Below are positions 10,710-25,100 of a DNA stretch of 64,000 nucleotides, in pieces (the first letter of the stretch is position 1; the number at the start of each line of letters is the position of its first letter). The stretch is from contig NC_049980.1 of NCBI RefSeq assembly GCF_000003815.2, positions 28,261,273-28,325,272 on the forward strand. Reading direction: 5' to 3'. Made by a program: the position numbers and the translations under genes. The notes below the pieces were generated by a model. That model did no database searches and was not told where the DNA came from. It worked only from the letters and a program-made list of their open reading frames with translations. Source of the stretch: Branchiostoma floridae. Its lineage: Eukaryota > Chordata > Leptocardii > Amphioxiformes > Branchiostomatidae.

Positions 10710-12802
10710 GTAAGGGTAGTGTTATCTTCATCTACTTGGAAACTCTTTGTTTGATTAACGCGACATTTCTATGTCCAGAGATGTAGGTGTTCTGTATAAA
10801 GGGTATCGCGCAGGACTGCGTCATATCGCGTCAGGTATTCTTTAAGTGTGCGCAAACCAGCGTTAGATACCAGTAAACGGGGGAGAGAGGTCTACTTCTG
10901 GAAAAGATAGGAAGACAATGACGACAGATCAAGACCAAACTTACTGCCCCGAAAGCAGTTCTTTGATCCTTGTAAATATATCCGTGTTGTTTTTGTTCAC
11001 ATGTCAGCAAAGTATGCGTGATTGTAACATGTTGACCTGTTCAAATATTCATAATGACGTAATCACATTTTTTCAATCTTGTTCAAACTTGTAGCCAATG
11101 TAGCATCGTGGTCGATCGATGCTTCTCGTCCTACACTGACACGGACAACGTCCTTTATATTATAATGGTGGTCGTAACTAGGCCGAAATTTGCCTAAAAC
11201 AATTCATCAAGTGTCCCAGTACTTGTTTCTTGTAAGTGCACTGACGGCGTGATAATAGGCACAATGCCTTGACCTTAAGTGACTAGGGTCCCATTCCTAT
11301 CGGTCGGTGATAGACAAGCGACCAAACAGTGAAACAAAATCGGATTTTTGTTGGTGTGTCCCCTGATGTAGACGTAGATGTAGACGTATGGCACACATAG
11401 ACTGTAAAAATTCTTCTATTTTGAAATTCATTGAGCGACCTCAAATCCGTGGTCTTTGTGCGATCTCAGCCTGCAATGGAAAGAGGTGTGTGAAAAAATG
11501 TGTAAAATGGCTGTGTAAAATTGCTTACTCCTGTTTATTTCTGTTCCTCTCGCCTTAATTATTCTTAAAAGACCCACTTTTGATTAAGTTCTCTTCCCTG
11601 CCAAGGCCTCGATTATTTCCTTATTTCCTATATGTGACATGATTAGCAACGTTGCTTGAGTCAGCTTTACCAAATCCATAAATGCCCTTCTGAGAGAAAG
11701 AGGCACTGCTTGTTGGGCTGCTACATGCAGGTTTCTTTGAATGAAAATAAGGGCTTGAAGGTCTACAAATATTGCACGAGTCCAGTCGACTTTACCCCGT
11801 CCTTTCGACCACACCCTGGTGATTTCCCTAGTTGTCATGATTTGAGCAAGCGGACAATGGAATCTAGTAATCTAGTTGGACAACAATTACCAAGAAGAAG
11901 TAATCCTACTCTAGGTTAGACTGTTCACAAATGTAGACTTACAGGGCGTTGGAAAATATAAGTGCCTTCATTTCACCAATTGCAAATCCGCTTCAAATAA
12001 CTCAACTTCTCAAGCACAGGGCACTATTTACTCTGGGTTTGATTGTAAGCGGTAATATGTTTTGGTGCATCAAAATTCGTAGCCTAACCTAAAAAGTACT
12101 TGGGTAAAAAATCCAGACGCGTTTTATTCGGCCATAACTGTGGGGGTACAAGTTAGACTGGGGGAGGGTCTTAAACTGAAAACGCTTTAATATTGTCACC
12201 TGTTAAAATGAATGTAAACAAAAAAAGGTTTATAAAAGCCATCTGGGTTTTAAAGGGTGCAGAAAGCCTCAAATGAGAGTTGTGACTCAACATATTAAAG
12301 TAGAACTCTCTACGCCTAGGCGTGGCCGATAACGTTCTGAGTAAGTATTGTCTTATGAGATAAAGTGCCCCTAATAAAGCTGTAAAAAGATACGTTGCAG
12401 CCGGCCATTTGTACGTAATGTGTGTCTATTGGCTCTTTGGAGGAACCCTTTGTCCACCCAAGTGTCCTGTAAACACATCACCGACCCGTGTCTGTGCGTT
12501 ACATATGATGACACATTGCCCTGCCAACAACTACTGCCATTAGGTCTACAAATATTTGCGTCCGTTACGTTTGTTGACCGCCTTCTTTTGTAATGGCAGT
12601 TTGATACATAGCTAGTGTCATGGACGGACAAAATTGAGCGAGAAACGACAGGTAACGGGTGCCACTGTCAGAAAAGTGTCCAGTTGTGGCAGAAGCCAAC
12701 CACATGAGTATGGTGACGGTGAATAATTGACGGAGTTAGAAAGGAACTAAGTCTTATTTTATTGGTGAATGATGAAATTGCCTGCTAGTGTTATATAAAA
12801 TA

Positions 12803-12844
<42 letters not shown>

Positions 12845-13155
12845 ATATCTGTGTGTGCGCGCGCGCGCGTGCGTGTGAGTGCGTGCGTGTGTGTGCGTAT
12901 ATGTGTGTCTGTGTGTGCGCGCTCGCGTGTTTGTGTGAGTGTGTGTGTGTGTGTGAGTGAGTCTGTGTGTTAGTGTGTGTGTGAGTGTGTGTGTGTGTGT
13001 GTGAGTGTGTGTGTGTGTGAGTGTGTGTGTGTGTGTTAGTGTGTGTGTGTGTGTGTGTGAGTGTGTGTGTTAGTGTGTGTGTGTGCGCGCGCGCGTGTGT
13101 GCGTGCGCGCGTATGTGTGTGAGTGTGTGTGTGTGTGTGTGCGTGTGTGTGTGAG

Positions 13156-13191
<36 letters not shown>

Positions 13192-16100
13192 TGTGTGTGT
13201 GCGTGTGTGTGTGTGTATGCTGTATGTTCCTACGTGTGTGTTGACGATCGGAAAACGCATTACAACATATTTAGCCCCGCCTGACCTTGCCGATCAATGA
13301 CCATTTCAGCTGCCTGTAGTCAGACTGAGTTCGCATGCGCTGACGGAACGTGCATCGCTGTGGGCGCCAGGTGTAACGGTAGCGTGGAGTGCGCCGATGG
13401 TTCAGACGAGGAGGACTGCACTTACGGTACGTTCCTATCAACGCCCCCCCCCCATTCCACTTGGCGGCGCTTTGATCTAACATAAATTTGTGTAACTCTT
13501 GACTGTATTATTGGATACATGTAACGATGTGACAGAAAATTCAATAGAAGACACAAAGCGAGAAACGACCAACTTTGTTGATCCTTGTTGGAAAAGTTAA
13601 AATCTTATAAAACCGAATACATATTTCTAATAGTTATTCATAAAGTGGATTCAATTGCTTTGACCGAATTTGTAATGGAACCGGAGATATTGTAACCAGT
13701 TGTCGCGTTTGCTTGTTTGTAGTCGTGTGTGCCCGCAAATTGCCATTTTGTCAATGTTTCTGGGTTTTTGATTAAGACATTATCGCTTTGCTTTTAACTT
13801 ATTTACCATTCCAAAGACTGCGAAAAGGAGTTTCAATGCGGAAACGGCCTGTGCAAGCCGACCTCCTGGGTCTGTGATAGAGAGGACGACTGTGGTGACA
13901 ACACGGACGAAACAAACTGTAAGTATAAACAACAGTTGTACGTGAACAACAGTGGTATACATATATTGGTTCATAGAAAGGGCATACTAACATTATGTTA
14001 CAATTTTAAGACAATATATCCATGCACAAAATAAAGCGCTTACCAACAAGCTGTCGATCAGTCCTCTGATCCTTCTCAAGTTGAAATGATCCAGAGCCTA
14101 AGTCACACATACGGGACGGAAGTGTGACGTCAGCAAAGTGTCAAAGGTGCTTGGCAGTCGGTATCGGCCCCCGTCTATGTTGAGGGAAGGTTGGTGGGCT
14201 TATTTTGTGCACGGATAGAACGTTATGGTCTTAAAATTGTAACATAATGTTGACTACCGTCATAAATAAATAAATAAATAAATAAGATGAACTTACATTC
14301 AGGCATATTAACATTCTTACAGTCATAATCTATATGCTATCCTTGTCCTCCACAACCATGTATCAATATTTATCCTACTTAAGAATGAATTTCATTGTAT
14401 CGCAAACACAGTGTGCGTCATCATTGATGTATCCTTCTGTAGGCACCTGTTCCAGTGAGTTTCAGCGCGCATGCGGAGATGGATCCTGCTATCACGTGAT
14501 TCGCCACTGCGATGGCCGTCGCGACTGTAAGGATGGGTCAGACGAGGACAACTGCCCACCGGGTAAGCTGCCTGGGTGCACATTTTGTTTCTGCGTAAAG
14601 GCAACCATCATGATTCTTTTGGGTACCCATAGCCGGCCACAGAAACAGGACGGGGCTATCAGGGCGTTGACCATCATGTCTTTGACAGCTGTATATCAAG
14701 ATCTGATGCTGCATTAGTTGACCTCGATCTTTAGATTCAGATATATAGTCTCAACGTTGCGGTATAAGGGTATTCGTTCGAGTTGCCTTAGCATTATTGA
14801 CGTTGTCCCGAAAGAAGTAAAACCATATTAAGCAAGTATAAACGAAAACAGCACATGATTTAGAAATTGCATGTCTTTGCAAATTGCATGTATTGTAAAC
14901 CAAGAAGCAACCGTCGATAGAATTCATCATCATAATCATCACGGGTGGCTTGCCCGGACCAGGTCGACTCTTTCCCTCCAGACTGCTCTGTCCCCAAAAG
15001 CGTTCTTTGAATTAGGGCTCAGTGTAATTCTCCACAATCATAACGAATGTCGTACTGACACCTTTTACCTTCTTTCCTCCTCACACCAAAATATATTCCT
15101 TGTCCTTTGCCTCTAGCCTCCGGCTGTGGCCTGAGAAACATGACTCTTCCAAACGGCCAGTCGAGAATAGTCGGAGGAGACACGGCGAACCGCGGAGCCT
15201 GGCCGTGGCAGGTTAGTGAACATCGGGCTTGAAGTCATAAACTTTCTTTCCTTCACATACGCAACTTTTTCTTCTATAATCAGGGGTGCCTACGCATTCG
15301 TAGGAATTTCGAAGTGCAAATTTTATACACACACACAAACAAATGCGCGAAGCTCTGTGCGAGAAGTACGAATCTTATACAGTGGCTAAACGCTCTAAGT
15401 GTTCAGGAAGAGTCAGAATGAAGAGTTTGACTCGTTGCTCGCTTGTGGAAATCCTTATCTCTACTTTGGTGAGTTGTAAACAAAATACAGTTGAAGCTTC
15501 TCGTATTCAATTGTATCTGTTAATGTTCCAGGTGCAGCTGAAGAGAACGTATTCCAGCACACCATTCTGTGGGGGCACACTGGTGGCCCCGGAGTGGGTG
15601 GTGACGGCTGCGCACTGTTTGAATGAGGATCAGTAAGTGATATTCTGACTCTTTTCGGTACAATAGGAACCATTTGATTGCTCTTCTCGTTATAGGTCAT
15701 CAAATGTCAGGATAGTGCTACATTACTACTCCTGGATCTTTTCAACTGAGCTGGTCAATAGTCTAGAAAGAACCATAAAGTTCTCTATTCACGTTTTGTA
15801 TTGTCCAGTGATGATATGGAAATGATAACGCGACGATATGGAAAACATCGGGTCCATAAACTTAGCTCGAAAACAGAGTGAACAGCCTTACTGATGGCAA
15901 AATTCGTAACGATTGTTCAGCAACAACGTAACCTGTTAACAACGTGACAAGGATTTTAATCTGACACATACTCTTTTCTAGACCAAACGAGTGGCCAACA
16001 ATCCAAATCCTCATTGGTAAGCGTCACCTGGGGCATCCCGGAATCACAGATCCGGAGGCGATAGTGTCGTCTGTGCAGAAAGTGTACCTCCACGAAGGCT

Positions 16101-19100
16101 ACGATGACTATACGTCTGACAACGACATAGCTCTTGTGAGGCTAAACACAAGCATCGACCAGACAACAAATTTGATCAACTTCGCTTGTCTGGAAACCAA
16201 TGAGACAGCGAGATTCGACGAGAACTCGTACTGCTTCACAACTGGATGGGGCGACACTTCATCCGGTAGGTCATTGGTTAATTTCCCTCTTTTGATACCT
16301 TTTTTTACAATTCTGAAAAACAAAGCACACGTTAACACCTCCATTCTACTAGGACGGCAACTGTTCTATGACCGAGAAATTCTATGCTCAAAAAACATAA
16401 TATTGTATTAAGAAAATTGATTATTGTTATATTACGCTTTGTGTGTGTTCAGTCACAAATGCATTTTTTCCATGATATCACAGTAATGAATCCAATTAAG
16501 GTTGCAGCGACGTCGCAGCTCGATCGCCTTCTACTGGAATGGGACCTTAATAAGTACGCATGATAACTAAGTTCTCTAGCATCTTTCGTCCCGATTCGAG
16601 ATAACATACCATGCCTTACTCTCTGATGTTCTCTACCCCTGATCACCAGGTGGAACACAAGCGGAGCTGTTGCAGGAGCTGAAGGTGGCTCTGATCCCGA
16701 CGGCCGTCTGTAACCGGACCATCTCCAACCAGGGCGGCATGACGGACAACATGTTCTGTGCCGGCTACTGGGAGGGCGGGGGCGACTCCTGTCAGGGGGA
16801 CTCCGGGGGTCCGGTAGTCTGTGCAGGTAATACATCTTACTGTGTACAAGTAGGCAGATATATCCACGAATGCTTATACCGTAGAACCAATAGTGTAAAT
16901 GACATGCGGTACCCAATATGTTGACTTACTCATACATAGATATCCATATATGTCTGTTTAGTTGTGCTGTAAGTAGTTGTTATACATGTAGACCTTACGA
17001 AAGTCGCTGTACTTTTGTCATGTCAATAAAGATGTGCATATCTGCCTCATTATCATCTGACGTGTTCAACAACGGAAATGGAGCAAATTTTGAACTTACA
17101 TTGTATACTATCTACCAAGACCTTTTCATCTAGTCTTGGTTCAATTTCATATTAGTTTATTGTGATAAGGTATTACCGAACTACTCTTCTTATAGTTTAT
17201 AGAAGATGTAGCCTGGGAGCCATCTTAGTCCGTTTAGACTAACGTCACATTTACAAACCGGAGCCCGGCCGGGCTGTTTCTGGAAACGAGAAAAGAAATG
17301 TATACGTAAAAGAATTCACAAAATAATGCCCACAACTATTCTCTTAACGTCTTGTACATATTGATGCTTTTCGTTCCCTAGTCTGTGTAACGCAAACTCC
17401 GCTATCCGAAGCTTGTAGACTCCTCCCCGCGGCAGTATGACGGGCCTGAGAAGCGCGATTAAATCAGGCTATTCGTTCCCGAACGCTGCCCTGGAAATGT
17501 GACGTATGTATTACAGGGGTCCCCATACTAGCTCTACACAAACTTTTTGTAACACATTGTGGTGACAGTTAATCAACAGTCTGATTCTTAAAAAAAAAAA
17601 ACTACTGGATTACCCCATTTCAATGCAATATGAAATTAAAACGGATTCTGTACCATCCATTTACTACAGGAGAAGACGGCCGCTGGTATCTGATGGGCAT
17701 CACCAGCTGGGGGTACGGGTGTGCTAACAGGTACCAACCAGGAGTCTATGCCAAAGTCTCCAATTACATCGACTGGTTGGACAATAAATTATTAACTGGT
17801 GGTCAAGTCGGTAAGTTACATTCATATTTACCACATTTGTCTCTGCTTCAAACCAAGCTTGTGACTGTTAGTTTGCCTGTATCAGCCATGGTGAAAGGCT
17901 GTCACCAAAAGAGAGAATGGCATCCTTTTTAACCTAGAAGGTCGATCTTACTATACAGATATTTGCTCTCTGATTGGACCTCAAAACAAATACACAGATT
18001 CTATAGCTAAAAGCATACGATTCTTAACCATCGATTCATATTCGGGCGTTGTTACTTGGCAAGTCAACAGGTCATTACTTGAAAAGATCGAGAAAAAAAT
18101 CAAACAGAGCTGATATTGAGAAAACTTGATGTTACCTGCCATCTAGCTTGCTTGGAGAACATCACAGTCACCTGCGGAGACGGCAGCTGCTTCCCTGCAG
18201 GCTACAGGTGTGACGGGTACGAGGACTGCAGCGATGGGGCGGACGAGATCGGTTGCCGTGAGTGAAATACCTTATGTTTTTTTTTACATTTTCACAAAGA
18301 GAACAAGATAATTGAAGTCCTTACATCAAAGTCAATATGTAAGTGTTTCAATTAACGTGAACTTTCCCTTTGCATATTGCGGTTAAAAAAGGGACTGCAG
18401 TACAACATAAGTTGTGATATTCCAAAATCACAGACTTGTCCAATGTGTTTAGTCACAATGAAAGGTTGTTCCCAACATGAAGCTAGAACTAACATCTCCC
18501 TTACTGCTAATAAACGACGTCTGCCATGTCTTGGTCCCACTTTAGCCTCGCTTGGACCACCCTGTGCCCTGTACTGTAACAACAACACACAGTGCATCCC
18601 AGACCAGTGGGTGTGCGACTATTGGGCCGACTGTGATGACCTTTTAGATGAACAGGGCTGTGGTAAGCTGACCTCTTCATTTTGACTTGTAGAATATTTA
18701 GAAACGTGAACATGAACGGAGTTGCTCGACATGAATGATGGCAAAAACTGTAAAACTGTTTTAACAGTTTATACCCCCCTCTCCTTTCAGATTGCAACGA
18801 CACGTTCTCATGTGACAACGGTATCTGTGTCCTACCGGAGTACCGATGTGACGGGACCGACCACTGTGGAGATGGAAGTGATGAGAGCTACTGTGAGTCG
18901 CGACAAGTACCCTTTTTACTTGCCCGGGCCATAATAACACACAACTAGACGAGTTATCCTGAAAGACGAAGCAACGTGCTTTGCCCTTATAGAGTAGCTA
19001 AGATAACATGGGATACGCAAAAATGGGATAACTTACTCAAGCAACTGGACAAGATTTTGGAAACAGTCAGATGTTTCAGATAACATTCACTATCTTTCAT

Positions 19101-22100
19101 CATCGACACGTATCTTATATAATACCTGTATGCCTAGCCGTCGAGATATTATGGGATGCTAATGGAAATGGCAACTGATACTTCTTACTACAATAGCTTA
19201 TTCTGGAGTACAATTTAGATTGAGCAATTCTGATTCAATGTAATAAGTATGTATGCAACCTTTTTTGCTTCCTCTTCAGGCCCCTGTGATGATGGTTACT
19301 TCAGCTGTGACAGATGCATCCCATCGTGGTGGGTGTGCGACGGAGACGACGACTGCTCAGACGCTAGTGACGAGGCCAATTGTACCTATAGTAAGTATTG
19401 CACAAATAGCGCCATTATGTAATCTATATAAATACCATTGCTTGCTATAAAGTAATAATATATTATCATGGTATTGACATGTAGTGTTGCCTGCTTCTCT
19501 ATACGAAGGCTGAAAGTTTTCGGTTGATGTTCAAAATCGCCGTTGTTAAGATATGTGAATATATCACAATTTAGAACCATGACATAACATATTGCTGTAT
19601 CTTCGTGACAATAATTTACATTGACGCCCTAAAGACTTACTATGTCTCTCACCATTTGCTTAACTGAAAATTGATACAGAATTTTAAATTATTTCATATC
19701 ATCTCTCAGCATGCAAAAGTGAGTTTCAATGTGGAAACGGCCTGTGCAAGCCGACCTCCTGGGTCTGTGACGGAGAGGACGACTGTGGGGACAACACGGA
19801 CGAAGTAAACTGTAAGACCTCGTATATTTCTTGCCTTTAATCTGGGTACATGTAAATGATTTTCGCGGAATCTATCTGATACATGTACAATATGAAGGTT
19901 TACTTAAAAAGATGATTAGAGAAGCTAAAGTCGCGTCACCTGTAAGACACTCACTGTCGTTTTCAAATGAGCGTAAGGGTATTATCTAATTCAACATTCG
20001 ATAATATGTTGTGTTTTCATCGTCTTCATTTATTCTCAAATTAATCAAAACAGGCACCTGCTCCACGGAGTTCCAGCACACCTGTGGGGACGGAAGCTGT
20101 TATCACGTGATCCACAGATGTGACGGTCACCATGACTGCGAGGACTCGTCGGACGAAGATTCGTGTGTTGCAGGTATGCTACCGTTATTGTAGGCATCAT
20201 AAGCTTGAATAGCATCATGTATGCATTTTTCCTTAACCGTATAATCCTGTATTCCAAGTTGATCGATTACAATCAAAGTTGAAGTGCTATCTATGTGACA
20301 AACGTTGGTCGAAAAACTCCCTATGTATGTTTAAAAGTCTTGTATGCTTATTAGAGCCCACCACATGCGGACTCCGTAACATGACGATTGTGGAAACTGA
20401 CGCACAGGAGAGGATTGTTGGCGGGGACCCCGCCGAGCGCGGAGCCTGGCCTTGGCAGGTAGCTTTACAATCACAGACTGATATTGTTTACCTTTATCTT
20501 GTCTAAATCTTAATGGTATCACTTATCAATTAGCCAAGGCCGCCTCAATGTACTCCATTTGGCATGATGGTTTAAAGCTAATCCGTTGTTGACAGTTCCT
20601 AAAGAATGAAATGGCATAGTTCATTGTCAGATATGTATTCCTTAGAAAGGAACCATTCGATTTTCTCTTCTGGGTGTACGTTTGGTCTGACATGTAACTT
20701 ATCACTCTAACGTTATGTACAGGTCCAACTGAAGAGGATATACAGCAGCAGGCCGTTCTGCGGCGGCACCCTGGTGGCTCCAGACTGGGTGGTCACGGCT
20801 GCGCACTGTCTGGATGACGATACGTGAGTTTTTGCTTCAGTCATCCAAACACCCTCTCAGATATCTAAAGACTAAAGAATATCTAACCGCGGCAACTGTA
20901 CAAGAACGACGATTATCTCCAAGTTTTATCAGAAGCAATCTTCGAATATTATCTGGTTGCTGAGATTGAAATATCTTTTTATTAAATTCTGTGTACTGGA
21001 TGACTAACCTTTAATTCTATAAAGGTTCATCACGTCAAAACTTGTGAGTAACATATCGCATGGCGAAAACCATGACAATGGCTTGAGCTTGTAACGTATC
21101 AAGCCTATAGGAGCCGTATGTGGCCATGATATTTGTCATATATGGGTTTTTAGGTAACCTCTTTAGGCTTGGTAACACATAACTGAACGCTAGTAAAAAC
21201 ATCTCTTTAATCTTATCAACTTATTTACTATCCTTGCAGCCCTGAACTTTGGCAGTCCCTACAAGTGTTGATCGGGAAACACGCCATCACGCACTACCCG
21301 TGGGACAACGACACCGCCCAGGCCGTCACGTCAGGTGTGCGGAAGGTCTACCTGCATGAAGGGTACAACTCCACCACTCACGACAACGACATCGCGTTGG
21401 TAAAAAGTCAGGAGGAAGTCTAAGCTTCCTTCTTTATTTTCAATTCATGATCAAAGCCTTAACTTGTCATCATCATCATCATAATTTATCATCATTGCAT
21501 TTCTTATACCACTTGTAACCATACCGTTCTCTGTATAGTCAGTATAAGGTTTTGTTCAGTTGTTTGTGTTGGAAACATGTTTTGTACCATTTACTGTACA
21601 TAGAATCTCTAGTAGTATGTAGTCAGCACGCTGACTATTATTATTCTGGCGGTGCAAGGTGGTGCAGGTCAGAGGTCATCGTCTGACGGCCTAGTCTAGG
21701 GGTATTTGCTGAGCTCTGGGTAGGGGTGAAACAGGGGTCAAGTCGACCTTTTGACCCACCAAGGTAACTATGACACCCCCCATGTTGTAAGGCTCTACGA
21801 CGGTATACCTTACCTTTATCTTTATTTTATCTATTTTTTTGTTGAACCAAGGCTCAGGTCGACCTTCTTACCTACCGAGGAAATTCTTACACCCACCCCC
21901 TAACACCCCCACCCCCCTCTCGTGAGACATGCTCTTACTTGCCCTGGTGGTAAGGCTAAACGCCGGGAGGCCTTCCTTTTTTCTTTATTTATCTAGTTTT
22001 ATCGTATAGGTTAGTTTTACGTACGAACATATACCATCTATATGTACATGCAGTGAAACATTGCTTTGGAGTAACTATACGTGTTCCTCCGGAGTAAAAA

Positions 22101-25100
22101 CACTGCTCCGGAGTATGCTCTGGAGTAAATGAGTAAGTATATTTGTTGTAAGTAAGTATATTTGTCATGTACGTACGAACATATACCATCTATATGTACA
22201 TGCAGTGAAACATTGCTTTGGAGTAACTATACGTGTTGCTCCGGAGTAAAAACACTGCTCCGGAGTTAAAAATACTGCTCCGGAGTATGCTCCGGAGTAA
22301 ATGAGTAAGTATATTTGTTGTAAGTAAGTATATTTGTCATGTACGTATAAACATGTGCCATCTATATGTACATGCAGTGAATCATTGCTTTGGAGCGGCT
22401 ATACGTGTTGCTCCGGAGTAAAAAAAACTGCTCCGGTGTATGCTCCGGAGTAAGTGAGTCAGTATATTCGTGTTAAGTAACGCATACGTATTTGCCATGT
22501 ACGTGGCTGTTATGTAGGCATATATCAACACAACAACACAAAAGACAGTAGTGTACGGTGATCCTATCACTTGGCGTGTGTAAAAAATATATCAAGAAAC
22601 TTGTCTCGGTGTTTTCTTTCCAGATGACGCTCGAGGTTGAACGCACGATCAAATTCCCGATCACAAATGTCGCAGACGTGAGGCATACTTTTTTGTCCGG
22701 TGGACAGAAGGCAAATGATAAGATATTGATGTGCACACATATATTTGTCGCGCATTTAAGTTTTTAGGGATCGTACGTTTATCTTGTGCATACCCTGTAT
22801 GTATCTACGTATACCGTGAATGTATCTGTAGTATTGAAGTATAGATGTCATGTATGATCGTGCGTTCAACCTCGAGCGTCATCTGGAAAGAAAACAAGTC
22901 AGGTGTTGCCTCGGGAGAAGTCGTCGTTGATGCCGAGACGGGGTCTTACCGGGACCGCGATGTTTTTGACGACTCCGACGTGTCATCTGAACACGACACA
23001 GCCACGGTTGGTTCCGAAGATTCGATGGCGTCACAAGATGAAGAAAGCGTCTCAGGCGCCAAATCTGTGATGGGCTCCGAGCAGGGAGACTCCACAGAAG
23101 AAACCGACAGCGACCAAAGTGGTTCCGAGAGTGATACAGGGACAGATGTGTCCTCCGGGACGGTTTCATCTGATGAAAGTGACCGCACTGGCTACGACAG
23201 CGGCTACCACAGCGGTGAAGAGGAGGAGTGGACACTATATCGAGACTGGTCCATCGCACTACCTCACCAGCCAGGCGATGTTCCTCAAAGTGTCATCAAA
23301 CAGACGAAGCGTGCTGGCAAAAAGTTTTATAGAGTTCGCTGCGTTGCCTCGTTACAGTAATGAGATCGAATACGGCAAGAAGTGGGTCTCAGAACAGACA
23401 CTGATGAAAAAATATGGTTACCTCGTTCTGAAGTAATGTGAGGTCGCCATATCGTTTGCAGTACAACTTTTCTTTCCTGATGTGATACCATGTTTCACAT
23501 ATAGGACGAAATATACTCACACTCACTCATCCTCTTGCACATGGTGCGTAGAGCCGACTGCGTGCACTAGAGTTCTCCACCGCCCTCTGTTCAATGCTGC
23601 TGGCTGCGCCTGCTGGGGTGTGATGTACGTTGGTTATGAATTCATTGATATATTTTTTACACACGTCAAGTGATAGGATCACCGTACACTACTGTCTTTT
23701 GTGTTGTTGTGTTGATATATGCCTACATAACAGCCACGTACATGGCAAATACGTATGCGTTACTTAACACGAATATACTTACTCACTTACTCCGGAGCAT
23801 ACTCCGGAGCAGTTTTTTTACTCCGGAGCAACACGTATAGCCGCTCCAAAGCAATGATTCACTGCATGTACATATAGATGGCACATGTTTATATGTACAT
23901 GACAAATATACTTACTTACAACAAATATACTTACTCACTTACTCCGGAGCATACTCTGGAGCAGTTTTTTATTACTCCGGAGCAGTGTTTTTACTCCGGA
24001 GCAACACGTATAGCTACTCCAAAGCAATGATTCACTGCATGTACATATAGATGGCACATGTTTATACGTACATGACAAATATACTTACTTACAACAAATA
24101 TACTTACTCATTTACTCCGGAGCATACTCCGGAGCAGTATTTTTTTACTCCGGAGCAGTGTTTTTACTCCGGAGCAACACGTATAGTTACTCCAAAGCAA
24201 TGTTTCACTGCATGTACATATAGATGGTATATGTTCGTACGTACATGACAAATATACTTACTTACAACAAATATACTTACTCATTTACTCCAGAGCATAC
24301 TCCGGAGCAGTATTTTTTTTTACTCCGGAGCAGTGTTTTTACTCCGGAGCAACACGTATAGTTACTCCAAAGCAATGTTTCACTGTATGTACATATAGAT
24401 GGTATATGTTCGTACGTAAAACTAACCTATACGATAAAACTAGATAAATAAACAAAAAAGGAAGGCCTCCCGGCGTTTAGCCTTACCACCAGGGCAAGTA
24501 AGAGCATGTCTCACGAGAGGGGAGTGGGGGTGTTAGGGGGTGGGTGTAAGAATTTCCTCGGTAGGTAAGAAGGTCGACCTGAGCCTTGGTTCAACAAAAA
24601 AATAGATAAAATAAAGATAAAGGTAAGGTATACCGTCGTAGAGCCTTACAACAAGGCCAAATATGGGCATGTCTCTCACGATTGGAGGGGGGGGGGGTCA
24701 TTAGAGGGGGGGGTCATGGGGGGTGTCATAGTTACCTTGGTGGGTCAAAAGGTCGACTTGACCCCTGTTTCACCCCTACCCAGAGCTCAGCAAATACCCC
24801 TAGACTAGGCCGTCAGACGATGACCTCTGACCTGCACCACCTTGCACCGCCAGAATAATAATAGTCAGCGTGCTGACTACATACTACTATCTCTCAATGT
24901 CAACAATTTTAACCGCAGGCAACGCTCTTGTAGCTGCATAAAACCACCATTTTACTAGATTTTGGTTTAGAAAGGTGAGTAACCTCTTTGTTTCGACTAC
25001 CAATTTGGTACACATCACAGGTGAAGCTGGAAACGTATGTCAACGTCACAAGTAACATAGTGAACTACGCATGCCTGCCGGACAATGCGACTCGGCTGAA

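Larger units (their letters stand above)
21611..24888. mobile_element. Polinton/Maverick-like non-autonomous element with ~1-kb inverted repeats
   Basis: The ends are AGTAGTATGTAGTCAGC and its reverse complement, flanked by the direct repeat ATCTCT at 21605-21610 and 24889-24894. Arms run from 21611 to about 22595 and from about 23640 to 24888. AG...CT termini, long inverted repeats and a 6-bp duplication are the published marks of Polintons. No integrase, polymerase or capsid frame was recognised in the roughly 1-kb centre, so it would depend on another copy. It lies wholly inside the intron between protease-2 exons 3 and 4. The family call is inference from termini only. Confidence 0.6.

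Noticed and set aside
12788-13300. Cys/Val and His/Thr repeat frames on both strands
   Set aside because: Translation of the compound TG/CG microsatellite.
16449-16916. 155-codon minus-strand frame rich in Arg, Pro and Ser
   Set aside because: It is antisense to the active-Ser exon of gene B; the GC-rich sense codons create it. The same antisense frame appears opposite the gene E exon.
21613-24892. 4-bp TCTC target duplication with TAGTAG ends
   Set aside because: Shifting the boundary by one or two bases gives a longer perfect duplication (ATCTCT) with AG...CT ends, which is the better solution.
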